From the NCBI GenBank assembly GCA_011390885.1, contig JAABRO010000003.1, positions 62,001 through 126,000 on the forward strand: DNA of 64,000 nucleotides, written 5' to 3'. The notes under the pieces were generated by a model. The model did not search any database. It was given only the letters and a program-made list of their open reading frames with translations, and had not been told where the DNA came from. The position numbers were made by a program, and so were the translations under genes. Source of the DNA: Gemmatimonas sp. GTDB taxonomy: Bacteria > Gemmatimonadota > Gemmatimonadetes > Gemmatimonadales > Gemmatimonadaceae. Numbering within the stretch: position 1 is the stretch's first letter; the number at the start of each line of letters is the position of its first letter. This document shows positions 34,996 through 42,137 of the stretch, piece after piece.

Positions 34996-35302
34996 CGTCC
35001 CTCCGGGCGCGATGCGAGGCACCGCGCGATGGTGTCGCGCGGGACGCGAGGGCGTCCTCCGTGGGGAGCGGACACGCGGCGAGCGCGCGCGGGCTTCCGT
35101 CGGGCGTCCCCCGCGCCGCCGCGAGACGGTGGGGGTGAGGACACGCGTCGGCCAATGCCGACGTGGGGCGGGCGCGTTGGCCCGTCAGGAGCGAACGTGG
35201 GGTCGGGGGCGCGGGGGCGCAAGCGTGGGGGAGCCGCGCAGGGTCGTCAGGATTTCCCCTACTGAGTCCAGAAGGAGGCCACGAGCGCACGACCTGGTCA
35301 CT

Positions 35303-35396
35303 GGCCAGACCGACATACCGACGACCGGCGACTGCAGCCGACCGACCCGCGGGTATTTCGGCAACGGTAGGCGGTACCCGGTCGGTCGGTCTGGCC
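35303..35396. repeat. GGCCAGACCG/CGGTCTGGCC element, first of a tandem pair (94 bp)
   Basis: It begins GGCCAGACCGAC and ends TCGGTCTGGCC. It belongs to a longer near-identical direct duplication: 35277-35410 and 35420-35553 (each 134 bp) match except for scattered substitutions. The interior includes GCGACTGCAGCCGACCGAC and CCCGCGGGTAT. The whole gap 34996-35653 has no supported gene. Confidence 0.85.
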
Positions 35397-35445
35397 TTCG
35401 CAACCTTCGGGGCAGCGGCGGCCACGAGCGCATGATCTGACCACT

Positions 35446-35539
35446 GGCCAGACCGACGTACCGACGACCGGCGACTGCAGCCGACCGACCCGCGGGTATC
35501 TCGGCCACGGTACACGGTACCCGGTCGATCGGTCTGGCC
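35446..35539. repeat. GGCCAGACCG/CGGTCTGGCC element, second of a tandem pair (94 bp)
   Basis: Same length and ends as the copy at 35303, 143 bp downstream. The shared GGCCACGAGCGC on the left and TTCGCRACCTTCGG on the right show that flanking sequence was duplicated with the element. Confidence 0.85.
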
Positions 35540-35598
35540 TTCGCGACCTTCGGAACGTGGAGCGGCCTTCTCGACGGTTCGCCCGCCCCCCCAAACAC

Positions 35599-35628
35599 CA
35601 CGGGCCGCCCCAAGCGGAGCGGCCCGTG
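35599..35628 (-). terminator. Terminator hairpin of the 35654 gene
   Basis: Perfect 10-bp arms CACGGGCCGC and GCGGCCCGTG with a 10-nt loop lie 26 bp past the minus-strand stop at 35654, followed on that strand by GTGTTTG. Confidence 0.55.
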
Positions 35629-35653
35629 TCCAACCATGAACGTCACGGACAAG

Positions 35654-36223
35654 TCAGGTTCCGATACCGTCGCCCTCCTCGTCGAACGCGAAGCCGTCGG
35701 CCACGCGCATCGTATCCAGCCAGTGTTCCGCCCCGGCGTCATCGAGCACGGCGGCAAAACTGCCCGACGACCTCGCGAGACGGCCGTGCACCAGCGTGAA
35801 GCTGATGGCGCGCTCCGCGCCCTCGGGCCAGTCGGGCATCGAGAGCCCGGCCGCGACGCGGCGCAGGGTCGCGCCGTTCTCGCCGAGCAGCTCGGCGGCG
35901 CGCAGTTCGAGCGTGGTGAGCGGAATGTCGAGGTCGCGCGTGACCAGCTTGCCGGCATCGTCGCGCCAGGCGGAGTCGCCGTGCGCACCACGATCGGGCC
36001 ACACGCCGAGTTGACGCACGACACCGCGATCGGTGTTCTCGAGACGACCGCTCTCGACCGTGGCGGCGAGCGCCAGGGCCAGCGCCTGCGCGTCGGCGGC
36101 GCCGTACAGCGTGACCACTTCGCGACGCGAGCGCGTGCCGAAGGGCAGCACCGGCAGCGAGTTCACGTGCGCGAGCACCGTCGAATCGGTCCGACCGTCC
36201 TCGAGTCGGACGAGCACATCCAT
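35654..36223 (-). CDS. Uncharacterised soluble protein
   Basis: A 189-aa protein. ATG 36223 is set by Shine-Dalgarno GGAGG with 5-bp spacing. It begins MDVLVRLEDGRTDSTVLAHV and has no signal peptide or membrane segment. The composition is acidic; one Trp-rich stretch (VVRQLGVWPDRGAHGDSAWR) and the C-terminal ADGFAFDEEGDGIGT stand out. No family is recognised. It is preceded by a membrane protein gene on the same strand 140 bp upstream. Confidence 0.6.
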   Translation of the reverse strand: MDVLVRLEDGRTDSTVLAHVNSLPVLPFGTRSRREVVTLYGAADAQALALALAATVESGRLENTDRGVVRQLGVWPDRGAHGDSAWRDDAGKLVTRDLDIPLTTLELRAAELLGENGATLRRVAAGLSMPDWPEGAERAISFTLVHGRLARSSGSFAAVLDDAGAEHWLDTMRVADGFAFDEEGDGIGT

Positions 36224-36363
36224 GGGAACCTCCGGTGTGGGAGAAGGGCGAGCGTCCGGCCGCATGACGTCCACGGGCACCCTGTTGACGGCGCCACGGG
36301 ACGGAAGGCAACGGCAGACCGTGCAAGCTCGATGCCACCGAGCAGCGGTCGAACGCAAACCGC

Positions 36364-36834
36364 CTACTCCCCTACCCCCGACGCCCACGGGGTGACCAGC
36401 AGCGCGACCGTAAGCGCCAGTGCGAACGGCACGGCACGCGCCACGCTCGTCAGCACGGAGAAGCCTACCCCGAACAACGGCGGAATCGTCCAGAGATTCA
36501 GCAACGAGAACGTCACGGAGAGCACGAGCGCCGCCAGCAGGTACCGCACGCCGCGAAACGGGCGCGAGGCGAGCCCGAGCATCGCACCCCAGAGAAACGC
36601 GACCACCACGTGGTGCACCACCCCCAGCAGGGTCGCCGTGAGCGGCAGCGCGACGGCCGGCAGCTCGGCGCTGCCAAGCAACATGCGACCCGCGTTGCGA
36701 AATGCCTTGGCGGGGTCGCCCTCCTTCCAGCCGAAAGCGAGCAGGACGCCGGCCGAGGCGGTGAGCACGAGCAGGGCGGCCGTGCCGGGACGCGCACGCG
36801 GAGTGGGTTGCATGCGGGTAAGCAATCGGGTCAC
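36364..36834 (-). CDS. Uncharacterised inner-membrane protein
   Basis: About 156 aa with four hydrophobic helices: TAALLVLTASAGVLLAFGW, LPLTATLLGVVHHVVVAFLW, RYLLAALVLSVTFSLLNLW and VPFALALTVALLVTPWASG. The GTG at 36834 has GAGG 8 bp upstream and is preferred; GTG 36843 and ATG 36813 are alternatives. A paired His (VVHHVVV) lies in the second helix. No family is recognised. It is divergent from the DUF1800 gene. Confidence 0.6.
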   Translation of the reverse strand: MTRLLTRMQPTPRARPGTAALLVLTASAGVLLAFGWKEGDPAKAFRNAGRMLLGSAELPAVALPLTATLLGVVHHVVVAFLWGAMLGLASRPFRGVRYLLAALVLSVTFSLLNLWTIPPLFGVGFSVLTSVARAVPFALALTVALLVTPWASGVGE

Positions 36835-36981
36835 GCGAGTCACCTCAAGGGTTGCGCAGCGATCCGATCGGGTCGTGCGTTAACGCGGCCGCCACACGGA
36901 GCGTCCACTGCGAGCGAGGGGCGGCGATCGCCGCGATCGTCCGTCACGCCCCACACGACCGAACCTCCCGCCGAGCAGCCC

Positions 36982-38925
36982 ATGCCTCGCTCACACCCGC
37001 CGCGTCGTCACCTGCTGCACGCTATCGTGGGCAGCCTCGTGACCCTGACTGCCGTCCTACCGCTCGGCGCCCAGTCGGGCCCGGCCGGCCGCGAACAGAC
37101 CGCCGACCAGCAGGTGCACCACGTGCTCGGACGCCTCGCCTTCGGTCCACGCCCGGGTGACGTGGAGCGCGTGCGCGCCATGGGCGTGGATGCGTGGATC
37201 GACGCACAGCTCCACCCGGAGCGCATCGACGACGGCGCGCTCGAGCGCTGGCTCACGCGCTTCCCCACGCTGGCCATGTCGGGAGAGGAACTGATTGCCA
37301 AGTACCCGCCCCCCGGACAGCAGCTGGCGCGCATCACCGCGCGGCAGCAGCGCGCGGGGCAAGGCACACCGTCGGGTGCGGCAAACCCGCCTGCAGCACC
37401 CGGCCGCGCCGGCAACATGCCGCAGCTGTCCCCCGAAGACTCCACCGCGCTCGCCCAATCCGCGCGCGATGCCGCCCGCGTGACCGCCGAGCTCAGCATC
37501 TCGCGCGTAGCGCGCGCCGTCGCCAGCGAACGGCAGCTACTGGAAGTGATGACCGACTTCTGGGCCAATCACTTCAGCGTGTTCACCGGCAAGCAGCAGA
37601 CGCGCTACTACATCCCCGAGTACGACGGCCTCATCCGCGCGCACGCGCTCGGCCGCTTCCGCGACCTGCTCGGCGCCGTCGCGCACAGCGGCGCGATGCT
37701 GTACTACCTCGACCAGTGGCAGAGCGTGGCCGACAGCGGGCGCCGCACGCTCGAGCAGCCGCGCGGCGCCCAGCTGCGCCCCGCGCAGCGTGCGGCCATG
37801 CGCCGTCGCCTCACACCGGAGCAGCAGCAGCGCCTGCAGAACGCGGCCGCGCGCCGCCCACGCGGCATCAACGAGAACTACGCGCGTGAGCTCATGGAGC
37901 TGCACACGCTCGGCGTGGACGGCGGCTACACGCAGCAGGACGTGATGGAAGTGGCGCGCGCGCTCACCGGCTGGACGCTCACGCGCGGACCGCAGGGCGG
38001 CGCGTTCCAGTTCCGCCCCGAGGTGCATGACGCGGAAGCCAAGACCATTCTCGGCCAGGCGTTCCCCGCCGGCCGCGGACAGGACGAGGGCGAGCGCGTG
38101 CTCGACCTGCTTGCGTCACACCCGAGCACGGCGCGCTTCATCGCCACCAAGCTGGTGCGCCGACTCGTGAACGACGAGCCGCCGGCTGCACTGGTGGAAC
38201 GCGCAGCCGCCACGTTCACGCGCACCGACGGTGACATGCGCGAAGTGGTGCGCACGATCGTGACGAGCGACGAGTTCTTCGCCGACGCGGCGTTCCGCGC
38301 CAAGGTGAAGACGCCGTTCGAGCTCGTGGCGAGTGCGTCGCGCGCGCTCGGCGGGCAGCCCGACGGCACGCCCCTCAGCGCGCAGCTCGTGGCGCGGCTC
38401 GGCCAGCCGATCTACGGCCGCCAGACGCCCGACGGCTGGCCCGACACCGCCGACGAGTGGATCAACACCGGCGCCATCCTGAACCGCATGAACTTCGGCC
38501 TCGCCGTGGGCGCGAACCGCCTGCCGGGCGCGCGCCTGCCGCAGTGGCCACTGGCGCGTGAGCTTGCGAACGCACCGCTCGAGCAGCAGGTGGACGGACT
38601 CACACGTGCGCTCTTCGGCGGCATCGTGTCCCCCGACACGCGCGACGTGCTGCTGAGCGGCGACAACCCGCTGCTCACGCGGGCCGGCGGTGCATCCGAC
38701 TCGCTCTTCGCGTCCGACGACGACGCGATGACGACGCCGCCGACCACGGCCGCACGCCGTCGTGCCGCGAACCCCGACGCACCCGGCATGACGATCGCTG
38801 AGATGCGACAGGCCGGCGTCGGCCGCGGTGCGCGCGGCAACGCCATGGCTTCGCTGCCCGCGCTCACCGGATTCCCCAAGCTCGTGGGGCTCGCCATCGG
38901 CGCGCCCGAGTTCCAGCGCCGCTGA
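36982..38925 (+). CDS. DUF1800-domain exported protein
   Basis: A 647-aa exported member of the DUF1800 family. N-terminal signal: basic PPRRHLLHAIVG then hydrophobic SLVTLTAVLPLGAQ. The family core is seen in VHHVLGRLAFGPRPGDVERV, EVMTDFWANHFSVFTGKQQT, GINENYARELMELHTLGVDG and VMEVARALTGWTL, and in the C-terminal TPFELVASASRALGG and GWPDTADEWINTGAILNRMN. The function is not established. DUF1800 genes regularly precede DUF1501 genes, as here (15 bp gap), so the two products probably work together at the cell surface or in the periplasm. Confidence 0.88.
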   Translation: MPRSHPPRRHLLHAIVGSLVTLTAVLPLGAQSGPAGREQTADQQVHHVLGRLAFGPRPGDVERVRAMGVDAWIDAQLHPERIDDGALERWLTRFPTLAMSGEELIAKYPPPGQQLARITARQQRAGQGTPSGAANPPAAPGRAGNMPQLSPEDSTALAQSARDAARVTAELSISRVARAVASERQLLEVMTDFWANHFSVFTGKQQTRYYIPEYDGLIRAHALGRFRDLLGAVAHSGAMLYYLDQWQSVADSGRRTLEQPRGAQLRPAQRAAMRRRLTPEQQQRLQNAAARRPRGINENYARELMELHTLGVDGGYTQQDVMEVARALTGWTLTRGPQGGAFQFRPEVHDAEAKTILGQAFPAGRGQDEGERVLDLLASHPSTARFIATKLVRRLVNDEPPAALVERAAATFTRTDGDMREVVRTIVTSDEFFADAAFRAKVKTPFELVASASRALGGQPDGTPLSAQLVARLGQPIYGRQTPDGWPDTADEWINTGAILNRMNFGLAVGANRLPGARLPQWPLARELANAPLEQQVDGLTRALFGGIVSPDTRDVLLSGDNPLLTRAGGASDSLFASDDDAMTTPPTTAARRRAANPDAPGMTIAEMRQAGVGRGARGNAMASLPALTGFPKLVGLAIGAPEFQRR

Positions 38926-38940
38926 CCAGGAGCCCAGTCC

Positions 38941-40236
38941 ATGCAACGCCGAGTCTTTCTCAAGTCGGGCGCGCTCGCGCTGGTCACGATGGGGCTGTCG
39001 CCCTCGTTCCTGCAGCGCACCGTGATGGGCATGACGCTGCCGAAGGCGGCACGCGGCAAGACGCTCATCTGCCTCTTCCAGCGCGGTGCGGCCGACGCGC
39101 TCAATGTCGTCGTGCCGTTCGGCGAGCAGGCGTACTACGCCGCGCGTCCGCAGCTCGCCGTACCCACGCCCGCGCGCACGGCCGGTGCGCTCGGCGCGAT
39201 CGACCTCGACGGCTTTTTCGGGCTGCATCCATCGCTCGCCCCGTTCAAGCCGCTGTACGATCGTGGCATGCTCGTGCCCGTTCACGCGGTGGGGAGCCCG
39301 AGCGCCTCGCGTTCGCACTTCGACGCGCAGGACTACATGGAAACGGCCACGCCCGACAACAAGGGCACGCGCGACGGCTGGCTCAACCGTCTGCTCGCCG
39401 TGCAGGGCACGTGCGAGGCAGGGTGTGCGCCCGCGTCGTCGCACGAGGGACACAGGCCGTCGCCATTCCGCGCCGTGTCCATGACGCAGCAGACGCCGCG
39501 CATGCTCGATGGCAAGGCGCCCGTGGTGGCCATGAACTCGCTCGAGGAGTTCAGCATTCGCGGCGGTGGTGGTGACGCAGCCGCACGTCTCGAAGCACTC
39601 TACCGCACCGGCAAGGCCGACCTCGTGCACGGCTCGGCGTCGGAGATGTTCGACGCCGTGAAGCTGCTGCGCGCCGCGAATCCGCTGCAGTACCGGCCGG
39701 CCAACGGCGCGCAGTATCCGCGTTCGCAGTTCGGGCAGCGGCTGCAGCAGATCGCGCAGCTCATCAAGTCCGACGTGGGACTCGAAGTGGCCTTCGCCGA
39801 CGTGGGCGGCTGGGACACGCACGTGAATCAGGGCGGCGCGCAGGGGCAGCTGGCCAATCGTCTCGGCGACTTCGCGCAGTCGGTGGCCGCGCTCGTGCAC
39901 GACCTTGGCGACCGCATGGACGACGTGGTCATCCTCACCATGTCCGAGTTCGGGCGCACCGTGCGGCAGAACGGCACGGGCGGCACCGACCACGGTCATG
40001 CGGGCGCCATGTTCGTGCTCGGCGGCAACCTTGCGACATCGCGTCGCGTGCTCGGCACGTGGCCCGGACTCGAGCGCGAGCAGCTGTTCGAAGGGCGCGA
40101 TCTCGCGCTCACCACCGACTTCCGTGCCGTGTTCAGCGAAGTGGCGGCGCGACACCTCGGCGGCTCGGCGCTCGACCGCGTGTTCCCGGGGTACGGCGCG
40201 CGTGAAGGCGAGTGGCTGGGGCTGCTGCGTGCGTGA
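38941..40236 (+). CDS. DUF1501-domain Tat-exported protein
   Basis: A 431-aa protein of the DUF1501 family, which has the alkaline-phosphatase/sulfatase fold. The N-terminus MQRRVFLKSGALALVTMGLS has a twin-arginine RRVFLK signal, implying folded export through Tat. Family motifs are LFQRGAADALNVVVPFGE, VGGWDTHVNQGGAQGQLANR and LTMSEFGRTVRQNGTGGTDH, which contain the His and Asp residues expected to bind metal. The role is unproven; an uncharacterised hydrolase is likely. The next gene begins 8 bp before its stop codon. Confidence 0.88.
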   Translation: MQRRVFLKSGALALVTMGLSPSFLQRTVMGMTLPKAARGKTLICLFQRGAADALNVVVPFGEQAYYAARPQLAVPTPARTAGALGAIDLDGFFGLHPSLAPFKPLYDRGMLVPVHAVGSPSASRSHFDAQDYMETATPDNKGTRDGWLNRLLAVQGTCEAGCAPASSHEGHRPSPFRAVSMTQQTPRMLDGKAPVVAMNSLEEFSIRGGGGDAAARLEALYRTGKADLVHGSASEMFDAVKLLRAANPLQYRPANGAQYPRSQFGQRLQQIAQLIKSDVGLEVAFADVGGWDTHVNQGGAQGQLANRLGDFAQSVAALVHDLGDRMDDVVILTMSEFGRTVRQNGTGGTDHGHAGAMFVLGGNLATSRRVLGTWPGLEREQLFEGRDLALTTDFRAVFSEVAARHLGGSALDRVFPGYGAREGEWLGLLRA

Positions 40237-41314
40237 ACGACGCGTGCGCACCGCGCTCGCCGGCGCAGCACTGCTGCTGACGGCGGCGTGCAGCGCCGAC
40301 CGTCCGTCGCCCGTCGAGCCGCCTGCGCTCGATCGCTGGGCGGCGGTGGACAGCGTGACACAGGCCATGATCGCCGCCAATCCGTCGTACTCGCGGCTCA
40401 CCGTGAGCGTGTATGACACACGTGACGTGCGGGTATACGAGCGCAGCTACGGCGGCTTCTCGCCCACGGCGAACATCGCCGTGGCATCGGCCTCGAAGCT
40501 CGTGGCGGCGACGCTGCTGCTCGACCTCGTGGCGCGCGGCGAGCTGTCGCTCGAGCGCACCACGGCGCAGGTGCTGGGATGGACCGGCACGCGCGGCACG
40601 ATCACGCTGCGGCAGCTGCTGTCCTTCACCTCCGGACTCGCGCCCGAAGCCACGTGCACCTTCAACGCGCTCGCCACGCTCGAGAGCTGCGTCGCGTCGA
40701 TCGCCCAGCAGCCCATGGTGGCCGCACCGGGCACGCGCTACGACTACGGCAGCACGCACCTGCACGTGGCCGCGCGCATGGCCGAAGTGACGACGGGGCG
40801 CACGTGGCGGCAGCTCTTCCGGGAACGCCTGGCCGATCCGCTCGGACTCCCGGGCAGCGTGGAGTTCTACACCTTCCCGAACACGGCCCTCGGTCTCGCC
40901 AACCCGCTCGTGGCCGGCGGCCTGCGCGCCTCGGCGCGCGACTACGCGCGGCTGCTCGGTCTGGTGTTCCACAAGGGACGGCTCGGCAACGTGACCGTGG
41001 GGACGCCGGCGCTCTTCGACGAGCAGGCGCGCGAGCCCTTTCCCGACGTGATCGTGGGCAGTTCGCCGTCGCTGCGCGCAGGGTGGGGGTTCCGCTACGG
41101 ACTGGGGGCCTGGCTGCAGTGCGCCACGCCGGCCACCGGCTGCGCCGTGATTTCGTCGCCGGGAGCGTTCGGCTTCACACCATGGCTCGACCGGGGGACG
41201 GGCTACTACGCCACGATCGCCATGGAAGAAGGCATCGGGAGCGGTGCCGCGTTCGGCACGGCCCTCGCGCTCCTGCTCGAGCCGCACATTCGGGTGGCGC
41301 TCGCGGCCCGCTGA
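40229..41314 (+). CDS. Serine beta-lactamase-like hydrolase, lipoprotein
   Basis: A 361-aa periplasmic lipoprotein (signal RTALAGAALLLTAAC, Cys21) of the class C beta-lactamase/esterase superfamily. The nucleophile motif is ASASK (Ser87, Lys90). The second motif reads YDYGSTH, where class C enzymes have YSN. Other markers are LLSFTSGLAPE (the typical LLxHTSG position, with Phe for His) and ASARDYARLLGLVFHKG. The likely activity is esterase or peptidase rather than antibiotic hydrolysis. The GTG start at 40229 overlaps the DUF1501 stop, so it is the third gene of that operon. Confidence 0.82.
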   Translation: MRERRVRTALAGAALLLTAACSADRPSPVEPPALDRWAAVDSVTQAMIAANPSYSRLTVSVYDTRDVRVYERSYGGFSPTANIAVASASKLVAATLLLDLVARGELSLERTTAQVLGWTGTRGTITLRQLLSFTSGLAPEATCTFNALATLESCVASIAQQPMVAAPGTRYDYGSTHLHVAARMAEVTTGRTWRQLFRERLADPLGLPGSVEFYTFPNTALGLANPLVAGGLRASARDYARLLGLVFHKGRLGNVTVGTPALFDEQAREPFPDVIVGSSPSLRAGWGFRYGLGAWLQCATPATGCAVISSPGAFGFTPWLDRGTGYYATIAMEEGIGSGAAFGTALALLLEPHIRVALAAR

Positions 41315-41378
41315 TCGGCCCGCCGGCGGTGCCCCCCTGCCCCGGCACCTCACGCGTCCCCGGGGTTAGAATGTTCGC

Positions 41379-42137
41379 ATGACACCCTGGGTCAAGCGAC
41401 TGGTCTTCGCCAACATCGCCGTCTACCTGCTGCAGATGTCCCTGCCGGGCATCACGCGCGCCTTCGCGCTGGTGCCCGCCCTGCTGCTCGTGCGGCCGTG
41501 GACGATCATCACGTACATGTTCGCGCACAGCACGTTCGGGCTGACGCACATCCTGTTCAACATGTTCGCGCTGTACATCTTCGGGCCGCGCGTCGAGATG
41601 CGGCTCGGGGAGAAGCACTTCATCCGCATGTACCTGATCGCGGGCGTGACGGGCGGGCTGCTCTCGCTCTTCTTCACGCCGTTCGCGTCGATCGTGGGCG
41701 CGTCGGGAGCGGTGTTCGGCGTGCAGCTCGCCTTCGCCATGTACTACCCGCGCGAGCGCATCTACATCTGGGGCGTGATTCCCGTGGAGGCGCGGCTGCT
41801 CGTGATCCTCATGACCGCGATGACGCTGTACGGCGGCTTCAAGGGCGGCGGTGGCGTGGCGCACTTCGCGCACCTCGGCGGCTACATCGGCGCCTTCCTC
41901 TACCTCAAGTGGGCCGAAAAGCGCTCACCGAGCAAGCAGTGGGAGGCCAAACTCGCGGGTCCGCCCCCCAGCAAGATTCCGCTCGGCGACTGGCGCAGCG
42001 TGGACCTCGCGCGCGTGCATGAAGTGAATCGCGACGAGGTCCAGCGCATTCTGCAGAAGATCGAGCAGCAGGGCGAAGGGAGCCTCAGCGCTCAGGAGCG
42101 GGTCTTCCTGGGCCACTTCGTTCCGACGCGTTCCTAG
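41379..42137 (+). CDS. Rhomboid-family intramembrane serine protease
   Basis: A 252-aa polytopic protease that cleaves transmembrane substrates inside the bilayer. The catalytic Ser lies in IVGASGAVFG (Ser109) and the catalytic His in VAHFAHLGGY (His165). The loop region FGLTHILFNMFALYIFGPRV carries the conserved HxxxN pattern. Six hydrophobic helices span about 8-180. A soluble C-terminal tail of about 70 residues (VHEVNRDEVQRILQKIEQQG) follows. The 3' end overlaps the convergent PBP gene by 53 bp. Confidence 0.9.
   Translation: MTPWVKRLVFANIAVYLLQMSLPGITRAFALVPALLLVRPWTIITYMFAHSTFGLTHILFNMFALYIFGPRVEMRLGEKHFIRMYLIAGVTGGLLSLFFTPFASIVGASGAVFGVQLAFAMYYPRERIYIWGVIPVEARLLVILMTAMTLYGGFKGGGGVAHFAHLGGYIGAFLYLKWAEKRSPSKQWEAKLAGPPPSKIPLGDWRSVDLARVHEVNRDEVQRILQKIEQQGEGSLSAQERVFLGHFVPTRS

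Noticed and set aside
40229-41314. Antibiotic-resistance beta-lactamase
   Set aside because: It belongs to the broad SxxK hydrolase superfamily; the YSN and KTG motifs of class C enzymes are not evident, so resistance cannot be claimed.
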